Both the position numbers and the translations under genes were made by a program. Positions 24,486 to 37,163 of a DNA stretch of 64,000 nucleotides are shown piece by piece. The stretch comes from Planctomycetia bacterium (lineage in GTDB: Bacteria; Planctomycetota; Phycisphaerae; Phycisphaerales; SM1A02), in NCBI GenBank assembly GCA_005776885.1, contig SXOD01000020.1, forward strand, positions 20,788 through 84,787. Direction: 5' to 3'. The notes under the pieces are model-generated. The model was not told where the DNA came from. It did no database searches and saw only the letters and a program-made list of their open reading frames with translations. Position 1 is the first letter of the stretch. Every line of letters begins with the position of its first letter.

Positions 24486-27400
24486 ATGCAGACCCCGCCC
24501 ACCTGCCAGTCGAAGGCCGAGACGACCAGCGCGAGCGTTGCCCCCAAGGGGAAGACGCTCTGGCGCAGCGTCGCCGAGTTCGAGGGAACACCTGAGTTCG
24601 CCGCGCTCGTGCAGCGCGAGTTCCCCGAGGGCGCCGACACGGCCAGCCACGAGGAACGTCGACAATTCATCCGCGTCATGGGCGCCAGTTTCGCCCTGGC
24701 CGGCTTGGCGATCACCGGATGCCGCCGATGGCCTGAGCAGAAGATCGCCCCGTATGCCAGCCGACCGGCCACCCGCATGCCCGGGCAGGCGGTTCGCTAC
24801 GCCACGTGTGTGGAGATCGACGGCGTGGGCACGCCGATCCTCGCCAAGAGCCTGGATGGCCGGCCGATCAAGGTGGACGGCAATGGCAGCGTTGCCGGCG
24901 CGACCGGCGGCACGAGCGCCGGCGTCCAAGGAACGGTGCTTGATCTCTACGACCCGGACCGGCTCCGCGTCGTGCTTCACGAGGGTCACGAATCCAGCGT
25001 GCCCGAGTTCCAGGCCTTTGCGGCAAACGAGATTGGCAGGCTCCGCGGGACGCAGGGTGCCGGATTGGCGTTCCTCCTTGAGCCGACCGCGAGCCCCTCC
25101 CGCGTCGCGATGCGGCAGGCGATCGCCAAGAGCTTTCCCAAGGCTTCCATGCACGAGTGGACGCCGCGTCACGGCGACGCCGAGCGGGCCGGCACCGCGG
25201 CAGCCTTTGGCAGTGCCAAGCGGCCTTTCCTGAAGTTGGATGAGGCAAAGATCGTCGTCGCGTTTGACGCCGACGTCCTGATGGATGGCGCCGATGCACC
25301 CCGAGTGACCGCAGCATGGGCCTCCACCCGCCGCGTGAACGGGGAGGGCGCAGCGCACCAGGAACTGTCCCGCCTCTACTCGTTCGAGAGTCGACTCAGC
25401 GTCACCGGCATGAACGCCGACGAGCGCGTGGCGATGCGCTCGAGCGAGATCGCCAATGTGGTGGCAGAGTTCGCCAAGCGACTGGGGGTCGACGGCGGCG
25501 ACCTCAACGTCCGCAACGCGCTGGCCGGATTGGGAAGCGGCGCCAAGCTCGACTCCCATGCCGAGGCCGTGCTGGCCGCGGCCGTGAAGGACGTCCAAGC
25601 CGCCAAGGGCAAGTGTGCCGTGGTGGCCGGTCCTGCCCAACCCGCCGCGGTGCACGCGCTGGTCGCGCTGGTCAACGAGCGGATCGGTGCGGCTGGACGG
25701 ACCGTCACCTATGCGCCCGCGACGGGCCCGTCCTCATGCGTCGACAGCATTGCCGCGCTGACCGCTGCACTGAACGCGGGCTCGATCGAGACGCTGGTCA
25801 TCTGCGGCGCCAACCCGGCCTACGACGCCCCGCCGGAGCTGGCCTTCGGTGATGCGATGGCCAAGGCCAAGCACGTGGTTCGACTTGCCGAGAAGCTCGA
25901 CGAGACCGGCGCGCTCACTTCGTGCCACTGGAGCATTCCCGCCGCGCACTCGTTGGAGTGCTGGGGCGATTCGGTGGCGGCCGACGGCACGATCCTCCTG
26001 CAGCAGCCGCTCATCCTTCCGCTCATCGAGCCGAACGCCGGCGGCCTGTCGGAAATCGAGCTGCTCGCGATGCTGGCCGATGAGAAGGCCACGACTCGCG
26101 CCGGCTACGACGTGGTGCGAGAGGTGCATGCCAAGCGCGTGGCGTCCAGCGGCTCCGCGTTTGAAGCCTCCTGGCGCGCCGCACTCGAGTCCGGAGCCAT
26201 GGGCTCCAGTTACAGCACTTCCGCCCCGACCGTCAACGCCGGGGCCGTGGCCTCCATGGCACTGAGCCACAAGGCCGCGACCGGGCAGGGCATCGAGCTC
26301 GTGCTCTTCACCGACAGCAAGGTCCTCGCGGGCCGATGGTCCAACAACGCCTGGTTGCAGGAGTTGCCGGATGCGGTCACCAAGGTCACCTGGGACAACA
26401 CGCTCAACCTCGCTCCAGCGACCGCGAAGTCGATGGGTGTCAGGCACGGCAGCGTCGTCACGGTGACGGTCGATGGCCGCAGCGTCGACGCCGCAGTCTT
26501 CGTCCTCCCCGGCCATGCCGAGGGATCGGCCTCACTCGCTCTCGGCTACGGCCGCGGCGCGGTCGCCGGCCGCATCGCCGACGGTGCGGGATGCGATTCC
26601 TTCTCGCTCCGCGAAGGTGGCGCCGACCTCCAGGCCGCCACGTTCCAGCCCACCGGCCGGACCTACCCCATCGCCAACACGCAGGACAAGGGCATCGCCG
26701 AGGCGATCATGCCCGAGGTTCCGCTGCAGGGCATCCAGGATCGACTCCCCACGCTGGTGCGCGAAGGCACGCTGGAGGAGTATCGGCTCCACCCGGACTT
26801 CGCCAAGCACCGCACGCACGTGGTGCATCGACTGAGCCTGTGGGAAGAGTCCAACCTGGACGGTGCGCAGTTCCGCTGGGCGATGTCGGTGGACCTCAAC
26901 ACCTGCACCGGCTGCAGCGCGTGCGTCACCGCGTGCCAGTCGGAGAACAACATCCCCGTCGTCGGCAAGTCGATGGTCCTGCGCGGACGCGAGATGTCGT
27001 GGATTCGCCTCGACCGCTACTTCAAGGGAAGCGACCCGAGCAGCCCCGTCGACTATCGCATCCAGCCCGTGGCGTGCCAGCACTGCGAAAACGCGCCGTG
27101 CGAGCAGGTGTGCCCCGTCGCGGCGACCGTCCACGACAAGGACGGCCTCAACGTGATGGTCTACAACCGCTGCATCGGCACGCGGTACTGCTCCAACAAC
27201 TGCCCGTACAAGGTCCGTCGATTCAACTTCTTCGACTACAACGCGAAGCGGCCCGAGCGCGAGGAGGGATTCCTCAAGACCGACCTGGGCTACTACGAGC
27301 GCTACTACACGCTCAACCGTGACGAGGGCCCGGACCTCTTCCGGCAGATGCAGTTCAATCCCGATGTCACCGTGCGTTCGCGCGGCGTCATGGAAAAGTG

Positions 27401-27757
27401 CACCTTCTGCACGCAGCGCATCCAGGAAGCCAAGATCGACTTCAAGAACCGGTGGGCGCAGAAGGGTGGCGAGAAAGCCGGCACGGCCAACTTCTCGATT
27501 CCCGACGGCGCGATCGTCACCGCCTGCCAGCAGGCTTGCCCGGCGGGCGCCATCGTCTTTGGCGACCTCAACGACGCCAACAGCCAGGTCGCCAAGCTGT
27601 TCAGCCAGGGACGCTCCTACCAGATGCTCGAGGAACTGAACACGAAGACCCGCCTGCGCTACCTGGCCAAGGTCACCAACCCGGCCTTGCCTCGCGAGGA
27701 TGACCCGCACGCCGGCCACGACCACAGCCACGACGGCCACGACCACGAGACCCACGC

Positions 27758-27761
<4 letters not shown>
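24486..27761 (+). CDS. actB: Alternative complex III subunit ActB, molybdopterin-oxidoreductase-like/Fe-S fusion
   Basis: 1091 aa, the largest subunit. The N-terminus carries a twin-arginine motif (E-R-R-Q-F-I-R, Arg58-59) before a hydrophobic stretch, so it is exported by Tat. Residues about 80-780 resemble the molybdopterin oxidoreductase fold; in studied ActB proteins this part holds no cofactor. From residue 807 four ferredoxin-type cysteine clusters follow: [46 protein letters not shown] and CTFCTQRI with CQQACPAGA. The end is His-rich ([13 protein letters not shown]), perhaps metal-binding. The stop overlaps actC (ATGA). Confidence 0.95.
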
Positions 27762-29182
<1,421 letters not shown>

Positions 29183-29245
29183 CCGCACCCGCTGAACTGA
29201 CCGCCATCGCCGACCAGCCATCCCCCAGGACGCCAAGGAAACACA

Positions 29246-29869
29246 GTGTCGACCCTCACCATCGAACGCCCAACAGCCACCAAGGCCCACGACGGCTCCA
29301 CCAGCCGCCTCTGGGGATTGATGGCGGAGTTCAAGACGCCCGCCGCCATCTTTGAGGCGGCCGGGAGAGTCCGCGACGCGGGCTACCGCCACTGGGACTG
29401 CCACGTGCCGTTCCCCGTGCACGGGCTCGACAAGCAGATGGGCGTCAAGCGGACCATCATCCCGGTGATCGTCTTCTTCGCCGGCCTGACTGGCTGCTCG
29501 GTTGGCTTCCTGCTGCAGGCATTCACCAACGGCACGGGTGCCGAGTGGTCCTTCTGGGCCATCGTGTGGGTCACCGGTTACCCCTTCCTCATCAGCGGCA
29601 AGCCCCTCCTCTCCATTCCCGCGTTCGTCCCCGTGATGTTCGAGCTCACGATCCTGCTGAGCGCACTCACCACCGCCGGCGTGATGCTCCTCTTCAACGG
29701 CCTGCCGCGCTGGAATCACCCGCTCCTGGCGAAGAAGCGGTTCCTGCGTGCCTCGGACGACCGGTTCTTCATCGTCATCGAGGCCCGCGACTCCCGATTC
29801 ATCCGATCCAAGACCGAGGACTTCCTGAAGTCGCTCGGGGCCACCCATGTCGAAGCGGTGGAGGACTGA
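29246..29869 (+). CDS. actD: Alternative complex III subunit ActD (DUF3341)
   Basis: 207 aa, two membrane segments (IIPVIVFFAGLTGCSVGFLL and the region around MFELTILLSALTTAGVMLLF). LMAEFKTPAAIFEAAGRVRDAGYRHWDCHVPFPVHGLD matches the DUF3341 N-terminal domain in order, here cited in parts: EFKTPAAIFEA, YRHWDCHVPFPVHG. The GTG start has AAGGAAA about 9 bases upstream. ActD packs beside ActC in known structures and has no cofactor. Confidence 0.93.
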   Translation: MSTLTIERPTATKAHDGSTSRLWGLMAEFKTPAAIFEAAGRVRDAGYRHWDCHVPFPVHGLDKQMGVKRTIIPVIVFFAGLTGCSVGFLLQAFTNGTGAEWSFWAIVWVTGYPFLISGKPLLSIPAFVPVMFELTILLSALTTAGVMLLFNGLPRWNHPLLAKKRFLRASDDRFFIVIEARDSRFIRSKTEDFLKSLGATHVEAVED

Positions 29870-29870
29870 C

Positions 29871-30551
29871 ATGCCATCGATCCCGCGCATCCTCATCTAC
29901 ATGGCCCTGCTCGGCACCCTCGCCGCGGCTGTCCCGCCGCTCGTGGTGGCGTGGTCGCGCAGCGAGCCAGTCGACAAGCGTCCGGTCACCATGTTCCTGG
30001 ACATGGACCTGCAGAAGAAGTTCAAGGCCCAGTCGACCAACGACCTCTTTGCCGACGGCCGGTCGATGCGGCCCCTCATCGAGGGAACCGTCGCGCGGGG
30101 CGAGTCGTTTGGCGACACCCACCTCTACGGCGGATTCGTCGGCAGCGAGTGGGCCGCCACGCTCCCCAATGGCATGACGATGTCGATGGACCTCCTCGTG
30201 CGCGGACAGGAGCGGTTCACCATCTACTGCACACCGTGCCACGGCCAGGCTGGCGAGGGCAACGGCATGGTGAACCAGCGCGCGATGGCGCTGGTGGCCA
30301 ATGCCAACGGCCCCGTGCAGGGGACCGTCTGGGTGCCGGCCAAGAGCCTGCACGACGCCACGGTGTCGGGGCAGCCCATCGGCCAGATCTACGGCACGAT
30401 CACCAACGGCATCCGCAACATGGCGTCGTACTCGGCGCAGATCCCGACCGAAGACCGTTGGGCGATCGCGGCCTACGTCAAGTCGCTGCAACGCGCATTC
30501 GACGCATCCCTGCAGGACGTTCCTCCCACCGAGCGGAGCAAGATCCAATGA
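29871..30551 (+). CDS. actE: Alternative complex III subunit ActE, monoheme cytochrome c
   Basis: 226 aa. An N-terminal membrane or signal segment (ILIYMALLGTLAAAVPPLVV) is followed by a cytochrome c domain with one CTPCH heme site (C120, C123, H124) and a likely axial Met in GIRNMASYSAQIP. It should pass electrons from ActA toward the oxidase. ATG 29871 follows the actD stop by one base and has GGAGG 7 bases upstream; in-frame codons further upstream overlap actD. Confidence 0.94.
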   Translation: MPSIPRILIYMALLGTLAAAVPPLVVAWSRSEPVDKRPVTMFLDMDLQKKFKAQSTNDLFADGRSMRPLIEGTVARGESFGDTHLYGGFVGSEWAATLPNGMTMSMDLLVRGQERFTIYCTPCHGQAGEGNGMVNQRAMALVANANGPVQGTVWVPAKSLHDATVSGQPIGQIYGTITNGIRNMASYSAQIPTEDRWAIAAYVKSLQRAFDASLQDVPPTERSKIQ

Positions 30552-31885
30552 GCGGCCACGACCACCACGCTGCAGCCCCCGAGCTCCCGCAGAGCGCCAT
30601 CGTTGACGATGGCCGGATTGCCACCTTCGCCCGTGCGATCTTCGCCGCAGGCGTCATTGCGCTTGGCGTTGGCCTGTACGTCGGCTGGAAGCAGGGCGAC
30701 CCCAATCAGTTCGCGAAGATCTACCTGGTGAACTTCATGTTCGTCCTGGCGCTCGCGCTGGGCGCATTGGTGTTCACGATGATCCAGCACCTGACCAAGG
30801 CGGGCTGGAGCCCCGCGGTTCGGCGCGTCGCGGAAGCGCACGGCGCGAACCTGCGATGGCTCTGGGTGCTGGCGCTCCCGATCGTGTGGCTCTGGTGGAA
30901 CGGTCGGTCCCACGCCGAGGGGCACGGTCCGGGCCTGGACCTCCTCTGGCCGTGGGCCAACCTCGAGCACCTGGCCGCGCATGACCCAGCCGAGGCGGAA
31001 CTCGTGGCGAAGAAGTCGGCGTACCTGAACCCGGACTTCTTCATGATCCGGAACCTGGCCTACTTCGCCATCTGGGCGTTGCTGGCCAACTTCTACTTTG
31101 GCCGGAGCGTCCACCAGGATTCCACCGGGTCCGAGGCGGACACCAGGTCGATGCGCAAGTGGGCCGGTCCCGCCATCATCCTCTTTGGCGTCACCACCAC
31201 GTTCGCCGCGTTCGACTGGGCGATGTCACTGAACCCGGCTTGGTTCAGCACGATGTTCGGCGTCTACTTCTTCTGCGTCTGCTGCACGATCGGCTTTTCC
31301 GCGATCGCCGTCACGCTCCTGAGGCTCAAGCACCTGGGCTTCCTCAATGGGGTCGTCACTGCGGAGCACATGCATGACATCGGCAAGTTCATCTTTGCCT
31401 TCGGCGTCGTCTTCTGGGCCTACATCGCCTTCAGCCAGTACATGCTGATCTGGTACGGCAACATCCCCGAAGAGACCACCTGGTTCGCCGCCCGGCAGGT
31501 CGGCGCGTGGGCGTGGGTCAGCGCCGCGCTCCTCTTTGGCCACTTTGTCATCCCGTTTGTCTTCCTCATCTCCAGGTGGGTGAAGCGCTGGCCGACGCTG
31601 CTCCTCATCGGCGGCATCTGGATGCTGGCGTTTGGGTGGCTGGATGTGTGGTACCTGGTGGTGCCGGTCATCCCCTCCGACATCGGCACCTTCGACACCT
31701 GGAACGCCTTCGCCGCAGCCCACGCCGGCGCGACCACCGGCCTTGGCAATCCTGCGATCTACCTCATGCTGTTTGGCATGTTCGCCATCTGCATCGGCAG
31801 CGCCGCGAAGCGCCTTGCGCGAGTCGGGCTGACCTGCCGCCGCGATCCCCGCATGGCCGAGAGCATCGCGTTCGAAAACTTCTGA
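30548..31885 (+). CDS. actF: Alternative complex III subunit ActF, NrfD/PsrC-like membrane protein
   Basis: 445 aa with about ten helices after a His-containing N-terminus (GHDHHAAAPELP). MIRNLAYFAIWALLANFYFG, TTTFAAFDWAMSLNPAWFST and VVFWAYIAFSQYMLIWYGNI are well-kept ActF segments. It is the paralogue of ActC and may help conserve energy by ion translocation, a model from structural work rather than shown here. The start overlaps actE (ATGA). Confidence 0.95.
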   Translation: MSGHDHHAAAPELPQSAIVDDGRIATFARAIFAAGVIALGVGLYVGWKQGDPNQFAKIYLVNFMFVLALALGALVFTMIQHLTKAGWSPAVRRVAEAHGANLRWLWVLALPIVWLWWNGRSHAEGHGPGLDLLWPWANLEHLAAHDPAEAELVAKKSAYLNPDFFMIRNLAYFAIWALLANFYFGRSVHQDSTGSEADTRSMRKWAGPAIILFGVTTTFAAFDWAMSLNPAWFSTMFGVYFFCVCCTIGFSAIAVTLLRLKHLGFLNGVVTAEHMHDIGKFIFAFGVVFWAYIAFSQYMLIWYGNIPEETTWFAARQVGAWAWVSAALLFGHFVIPFVFLISRWVKRWPTLLLIGGIWMLAFGWLDVWYLVVPVIPSDIGTFDTWNAFAAAHAGATTGLGNPAIYLMLFGMFAICIGSAAKRLARVGLTCRRDPRMAESIAFENF

Positions 31886-31903
31886 TCCCACACGGAACCC
31901 ACC

Positions 31904-32299
31904 ATGTCTCACGGTCACGCCACTGACGCCCACCTCGAGGTCCACGACGACCCGGAACCAACCCAGACCTGGGTGGCTTCCGTCGTCTTCGTGCTCGGCA
32001 CCGTCATCACGATTGCCGCGGTTGCCGCCGCCTACTTCAACATCGACCGGTCCGGGGTCGAGGCGCGAGTGGTGGACCCAGCCTTCCAGGAGCTGGTTGA
32101 CCTGAAGGCCGCGCAGGCCGCCTTGCTGACCAGTTACGGCACCATGACCACCGAAGTCGATGGCAAGCCCGTGAAGAAGATCCGCATCCCGGTCGCCAAG
32201 GCCATGGAGCTCATCGTCGCCGAGAGCGCCACGGCGAAGACCGTTTCGGCCGTTCCCGCGCCGCACATCGCCTCGAAGAACCAAGCTCCATCCCACTGA
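31904..32299 (+). CDS. Small single-helix membrane protein within the act-cox operon
   Basis: 131 aa; I do not recognise a named family. A His-rich N-terminus (MSHGHATDAHLEVHDD) is followed by one membrane segment (WVASVVFVLGTVITIAAVAA) and a soluble tail of about 80 residues containing G-K-P-V-K-K-I-R-I-P-V-A-K-A-M-E-L. Its position between actF and the Sco chaperone suggests an accessory subunit of alternative complex III or of the supercomplex. The known seventh subunit ActG is small, but no similarity could be shown. Confidence 0.75.
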   Translation: MSHGHATDAHLEVHDDPEPTQTWVASVVFVLGTVITIAAVAAAYFNIDRSGVEARVVDPAFQELVDLKAAQAALLTSYGTMTTEVDGKPVKKIRIPVAKAMELIVAESATAKTVSAVPAPHIASKNQAPSH

Positions 32300-32307
32300 T
32301 TCCACCC

Positions 32308-33252
32308 GTGTCACTCCGCTTCCCACAGATGACCCTCGCATCGCTCGCCGCCGCGGCTGCGATGTGCCTTGCCTGCGCGTCGATGGTGCATGCACAGGGC
32401 GGCGATGTCGGTCCCGCCTACGGGATTGGCGAGCTGGCGGAACTGTCCACCGCCATGCCCACCGAAGTCCAGGGAGTGGACATCGTCGAGCACCTGGGCG
32501 AGGTGGTGCCGCTGGATGTGTCGCTCACGCACGACTCGGGCAAGCAGGTCACGATGCGCGAGATCCTCGCCTCCGGCCGGCCCGTGCTACTTCACTTTGG
32601 ATACAACCGGTGCCCCATGCTCTGCAGCCTCGTGCTCAACGAGCTGGTTCGAGGGCTGGAGGGCGTGGACTGGACCGCGGGCACCGAGTTTGATGTCGTG
32701 AGCATCTCGGTGAACCCCGACGAGGGGACGGAACTGGCGCACGCCAAGAAGCTGGGCTACTTGGCGCAGTACGAGCGGGCGGGGAGCGAGCGCGGCTGGC
32801 ACTTCCTGACCGGGAGCGCCGAGGACACCAAGGCGCTCGCTGACGCGGTTGGCTTCCAGTACAAGCGACTCCCGGACGGGGAGTATTCGCACCCGGCGAT
32901 GGTCGCTGTGCTTGCGCCCGACGGCACGGTTGTCCGCTACCTCTACGGCGTCAAGTACGAGCCGGCCACGCTGCGCATGGCCTTGCTTGAGGGTTCGCAG
33001 GGAACCATCGGCACGCCGCTGGATCGATTCATCCTCTGGTGCCACCAGTATTCCGCCAGCGACGGCGGCTATGTCCTCGGCGCCTTCCGACTCATGCAGC
33101 TGGGCGGGCTCGCTGCAGTCGTCGTGCTCGGCACCGGCATCGCCGGCTTTGTGGTCCGCGAGCGGCGCGCACGGCGGCTTGCCCCACCGAAGGCGAGCGG
33201 GTCCGCCGGTGCGGGCAGCACCACGACACCCACCACCACGATTCACGCTTGA
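32308..33252 (+). CDS. Sco1/SenC family copper chaperone
   Basis: Delivers copper to, or reduces, the CuA site of oxidase subunit II, encoded next. 314 aa. A signal sequence ends near V-H-A-Q; the thioredoxin-like domain has the copper motif HFGYNRCPMLC (C102, C106) and the distal His in EYSHPAMV. A C-terminal helix (GLAAVVVLGTGIAGFVV) anchors it, which is less usual than the N-terminal anchor of Sco1. GTG 32308 is used; ATG 32329 would still give a signal peptide. Confidence 0.92.
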   Translation: MSLRFPQMTLASLAAAAAMCLACASMVHAQGGDVGPAYGIGELAELSTAMPTEVQGVDIVEHLGEVVPLDVSLTHDSGKQVTMREILASGRPVLLHFGYNRCPMLCSLVLNELVRGLEGVDWTAGTEFDVVSISVNPDEGTELAHAKKLGYLAQYERAGSERGWHFLTGSAEDTKALADAVGFQYKRLPDGEYSHPAMVAVLAPDGTVVRYLYGVKYEPATLRMALLEGSQGTIGTPLDRFILWCHQYSASDGGYVLGAFRLMQLGGLAAVVVLGTGIAGFVVRERRARRLAPPKASGSAGAGSTTTPTTTIHA

Positions 33253-33268
33253 ACCACCAGGTTTCCCC

Positions 33269-34384
33269 ATGACGATGCTTGACTCCATTCCCACGATGCT
33301 CGCCACGCTGGCCGCCGCAGCGCCCGCCGAGAGCGCCCCGTCGCCAGCCGGATTCTGGATGCCCGTTGGGGCGTCGACCGTGGCCGGTGACGTCGATTTC
33401 ACGATGGACTTCATCAACTGGGTCTGCGGGTTCTTCTTGCTCCTGGTTACGGTGCTGATGGTCATCTTCGTCGTGAAGTTCCGCGCGAAGCCGGGCGACG
33501 CGATCCGCATGGGCGGCCCGGTCCACCACACGGGACTGGAACTGACCTGGACCATCATCCCCGGCATCCTCTCGATGGCTTTCTTCTGGTTCGGTTTCAA
33601 GGGGTACCTTGACATGCAGACCGTCCCGAAGAACAGCTTTGATGTCAATGTCACGGCGATGAAGTGGGCGTGGAACTTCAAGTACCCCAACGGGGCGCAG
33701 AGCGAGGACCTCTACGTGCCGGCCGGGCGACCCGTCCGCCTGATCCTCCGCGCCAGCGATGTCCTGCACTCGTGCTACATCCCGGCCTTCCGCGTCAAGA
33801 AGGACTGCGTTCCCGGCCGGACCACCAACATCTGGTTCCAGTGCGACTTCCCCACCGGCCTCGATGTCGATGCCGCCCACGCCCTGCGGTGCGCCGAGTA
33901 CTGCGGCACCGGCCACAGCAACATGAACCGCAAGGTCTACGTGCTGGTCCAGGAAGATTTTGACAACTGGGTCACCAAGCAAGCCAACTGGCTGGACGAG
34001 GTCCCTGACTCCGAGTTGTCCAGCATCGCCGGTCCCAAGCTCTACGCGCGCTGTGCGCAGTGCCACTCCCTGGACGGAACGCCCGGCATCGGGCCCACCT
34101 GGAAGGGGCTCTGGGACCGCGTGAACGGCGGCGCCGGGAGCGATGGGAAGTTCACCGATGGCAAGGGCTACAAGGACATCATCGGCCCCGGCAAGGAGTT
34201 TGAGACTCCCGAGGCCTACATCGAGGACAGCATCTGGAACCCCGGCAAGCATGTCGTGGCGCCATTTGGCAATGTGATGCCCACCTTCAAGGGCCAGGTG
34301 AACCAGCGAGGCGCGGAGGCCATCATCGGCATGATGAAGTCCCTCGACCAGTTTGATGCCAAGGGGAAGCCAATCGCCAAGTAA
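33269..34384 (+). CDS. coxB: Cytochrome c oxidase subunit II with fused cytochrome c (caa3 type)
   Basis: 371 aa. Two helices (about 46-70 and 92-112) anchor the cupredoxin domain. The CuA ligands are all present: H167, C208, E210, C212, H216, M219 (ALRCAEYCGTGHSNM). From residue 250 a cytochrome c domain follows with CAQCH (C262, C265, H266) and a likely Met ligand in GNVMPTFKG. This makes it a caa3 oxidase that can take electrons directly from ActA/ActE without a soluble carrier. An N-terminal extension of about 25 residues may be a signal peptide. Confidence 0.95.
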   Translation: MTMLDSIPTMLATLAAAAPAESAPSPAGFWMPVGASTVAGDVDFTMDFINWVCGFFLLLVTVLMVIFVVKFRAKPGDAIRMGGPVHHTGLELTWTIIPGILSMAFFWFGFKGYLDMQTVPKNSFDVNVTAMKWAWNFKYPNGAQSEDLYVPAGRPVRLILRASDVLHSCYIPAFRVKKDCVPGRTTNIWFQCDFPTGLDVDAAHALRCAEYCGTGHSNMNRKVYVLVQEDFDNWVTKQANWLDEVPDSELSSIAGPKLYARCAQCHSLDGTPGIGPTWKGLWDRVNGGAGSDGKFTDGKGYKDIIGPGKEFETPEAYIEDSIWNPGKHVVAPFGNVMPTFKGQVNQRGAEAIIGMMKSLDQFDAKGKPIAK

Positions 34385-34423
34385 GGCTCGCCCGAGAGAA
34401 GTGACTCCAAGAGACGACAGACC

Positions 34424-36151
34424 ATGAGCACGATTTCCACAGCATCGCCCGCTGCCGCCCCGCACGGCGGCCACACGGCCGACGAGAACTACCTGAACTG
34501 CTCGCGAGGGTTCCTCTCGTGGATCCTCACGCTGGACCACAAGCGCATCGGCGTGATGTACACGGTGAGCGTCCTCGTGTCGTTCCTGGTGGGCGGCATC
34601 TTTGCGCTCTTGGTGCGCACGGAGCTCCTGACCCCCGGGCCGACGATCACCGACAGCGCCGAGACCTACAACCAGTGGTTCACGCTCCACGGCGCGATCA
34701 TGGTGTTCCTGGTGATCATCCCCAGCATCCCGGCGGCGCTGGGCAACTTCATCCTCCCCATCATGCTGGGCGCCAAGGACGTGGCCTTCCCCAGGCTCAA
34801 CCTTTTCTCGTACTACCTGTGGATCGCTGGCGCCGTGCTGGCCGTGACCTCCCTGCTCATGGGCGGCTTCGACACCGGCTGGACCTTCTACACCCCGTAC
34901 TCGACCACCACCACGGCGGGCGGCGTCATCCCGGTCGTGGTGGGTGTGTTCATCCTGGGCTTCTCAAGCATCTTCACGGGGATGAACTTCATCGTCACGA
35001 TCCACAAGCTGCGTCCACCGGGCATGACCTGGTTCCGGATGCCGCTCTTCCTGTGGGCGCTCTACGCCACGGCGCTCATGCAGGTCTTGGCGACGCCGGT
35101 GCTAGCCATCACCCTGGCCCTCCTCGTGGTGGAGCGTTCGCTGAACATCGGCATCTTCAACCCGGACATGGGCGGCGACCCGGTGCTCTTCCAGCACTTC
35201 TTCTGGTTCTACAGCCACCCGGCCGTCTACATCATGATCGTGCCGGCCATGGGCATCATCTCGGAGCTGATTGCGGTGCATTCGCACCGGCACATCTTTG
35301 GCTACAAGTTCATCGCCTTCTCGTCGATCGCGATTGCGATGTTCTCGTTCCTCGTGTGGGGCCACCACATGTTCCTCAGCGGCCAGTCCGGGCTCATGAA
35401 CGTGATGTTTTCGTTCATCTCGTTCTCGGTGGGCATCCCCTCGGCGGTCAAGATCTTCAACTGGCTCTCCACGCTCTACAAGGGGACGATCAGCCTCAAC
35501 ACGCCGATGCTGTACGCGCTGGCGTTCCTCTTCCTGTTCACCATCGGCGGCCTGACGGGCATGCACCTGGCCACGCTGTCGACCGATGTCCACCTCCATG
35601 ACACCTACTTCGTCGTGGCCCACTTCCACTATGTCATGATGGGCTCGGCGCTGATCGCGATGGTCGGCGGGTTGCATCACTGGTGGCCCAAGATCACGGG
35701 CCGCATGTACGACGAGAAGCTGGGCATGATCGCCTGCGGCTTCGTGTTCGTCGGCTTCAATGTCACATTCTTCACCCAGTTCATGCTGGGCAGCCAGGGG
35801 ATGCCGCGTCGCTACTACGACTACGCAGCCGAGTTCCAGACCTACCACGTGGTCTCCACCATCGGCTCGTACATCATGGCCACCGGCTTCTTCATGACGG
35901 CCGGCTACCTGCTCCACTCGCTCTTCCACGGCCGAAAGGCGCCCGCCAACCCATGGGGGGGTCGGAGCCTGGAGTGGCAGTGCGCCTCGCCGCCGCCGCA
36001 CTTCAACTTTGACGAGACGCCCGCCGTGGGCGACTGCTACGACTTCTCGGTCGTCAAGTGGGACCCGAAGCAGCAGGGGTACTACGTCGACCGTTCCGCC
36101 GACCCTGAGATTGCCAAGGCCGAGGCTGAACGCGGCCACATGCACATGTGA
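34424..36151 (+). CDS. coxA: Cytochrome c oxidase subunit I, A2-type
   Basis: Catalytic subunit that reduces oxygen and pumps protons. 575 aa, twelve helices. The heme a ligand His is in [21 protein letters not shown] contains the CuB ligand H265 and the Tyr269 that is cross-linked to it; [10 protein letters not shown] and VVAHFHYVM supply the other CuB and heme ligands. The glutamate of the D-channel (HPEVY in A1 enzymes) is Ala here and the Y-S pair precedes HP, the hallmark of A2-type enzymes such as that of Rhodothermus. The heme it needs is made by the nearby ctaB and ctaA. Confidence 0.97.
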   Translation: MSTISTASPAAAPHGGHTADENYLNCSRGFLSWILTLDHKRIGVMYTVSVLVSFLVGGIFALLVRTELLTPGPTITDSAETYNQWFTLHGAIMVFLVIIPSIPAALGNFILPIMLGAKDVAFPRLNLFSYYLWIAGAVLAVTSLLMGGFDTGWTFYTPYSTTTTAGGVIPVVVGVFILGFSSIFTGMNFIVTIHKLRPPGMTWFRMPLFLWALYATALMQVLATPVLAITLALLVVERSLNIGIFNPDMGGDPVLFQHFFWFYSHPAVYIMIVPAMGIISELIAVHSHRHIFGYKFIAFSSIAIAMFSFLVWGHHMFLSGQSGLMNVMFSFISFSVGIPSAVKIFNWLSTLYKGTISLNTPMLYALAFLFLFTIGGLTGMHLATLSTDVHLHDTYFVVAHFHYVMMGSALIAMVGGLHHWWPKITGRMYDEKLGMIACGFVFVGFNVTFFTQFMLGSQGMPRRYYDYAAEFQTYHVVSTIGSYIMATGFFMTAGYLLHSLFHGRKAPANPWGGRSLEWQCASPPPHFNFDETPAVGDCYDFSVVKWDPKQQGYYVDRSADPEIAKAEAERGHMHM

Positions 36152-37161
36152 GGCCCACCTTGAGCACACTGAACCCAAGCACCATGGGCACCACCGCCTC
36201 CAATCACGACGCCGCTCAGGGTCACGCCAACGATGGCGGGCACACCCATGCCCACCATCCGATGCAGGCCCACCATTTTGAGTCGATGGGCCAGCAGTTC
36301 GACTCGGCCAAGCTGGGCATGTGGCTCTTCCTGGCCACGGAAGTGCTCTTCTTCGGCGGGCTGTTCGTGGCCTACGCCGTGCTCCGCGCGCGGTTCCCGG
36401 AGGTGTTCAAGTACGCCAGCCTGTACCTGGACACCCAGATGGGAGGCATCAACACCTGTGTGCTGATCCTCTCCAGCCTCACGATGGCGATGGCGGTCTA
36501 CTTCGCGCAGACGAGCAAGAAGGGGCCGATGCTGGCGTGCCTGTGGCTGACGCTGGCCGGCGCCTTCGGGTTCATGATCATCAAGTACTTCGAGTACACC
36601 CACAAGATCCACGAGCATCTCGTGTGGGGCCCCACCTTCTACGTGCCGCCCCATGACCGTGCGGGCGAGGAGCTGACGGTCGAGCTTGGCGCGCATGCCC
36701 CAGGAGAACCGCAGCCCTCAATGCCGGCCGTGACCGCCACCGGCGAGCCTTCACAGACGCCAGTGAAGGCGTTCCAGCTGGCTGTGGCCGGCCCCGCGTC
36801 GGAGGCATCCGCCATCGCACCAGCCGCGACCGGACCCTCGAACGTCAGCTTTGCCGTGGCTGAGCCATCGACGGTGGCGCACGGCGACGAAATCGCCGCC
36901 GACGAGCCCGAGATGCACCTGGCTGATGCCCAGATGCCGCCCAACACGCACTTGTTCTTCGCGATCTACTACGCGATGACCGGGCTCCACGGCATCCACG
37001 TCGTGATCGGCATCTTCGTCATCTCGTGGCTGATCTGGCGCGGGATGAAGGGTCACTTCAACGCCAGCTACTACACCCCGGTCGACTTGGTGGGCCTCTA
37101 CTGGCACATCGTCGACCTTGTCTGGATCTTCCTCTTCCCGCTCTTCTATCTCATCGACTAG
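36148..37161 (+). CDS. coxC: Cytochrome c oxidase subunit III with a long inserted loop
   Basis: Up to 337 aa. [26 protein letters not shown] start is cited as [17 protein letters not shown], followed by [13 protein letters not shown] and [18 protein letters not shown], all subunit III signatures. An Ala/Pro/Glu-rich segment of roughly 95 residues (about 170-265) lies between two helices on the outside of the usual fold. The N-terminus is His-rich. GTG 36148 overlaps the coxA stop (GTGA); ATG 36184 is an alternative start. Subunit III stabilises the catalytic core. Confidence 0.9.
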   Translation: MRPTLSTLNPSTMGTTASNHDAAQGHANDGGHTHAHHPMQAHHFESMGQQFDSAKLGMWLFLATEVLFFGGLFVAYAVLRARFPEVFKYASLYLDTQMGGINTCVLILSSLTMAMAVYFAQTSKKGPMLACLWLTLAGAFGFMIIKYFEYTHKIHEHLVWGPTFYVPPHDRAGEELTVELGAHAPGEPQPSMPAVTATGEPSQTPVKAFQLAVAGPASEASAIAPAATGPSNVSFAVAEPSTVAHGDEIAADEPEMHLADAQMPPNTHLFFAIYYAMTGLHGIHVVIGIFVISWLIWRGMKGHFNASYYTPVDLVGLYWHIVDLVWIFLFPLFYLID

Positions 37162-37163
37162 CC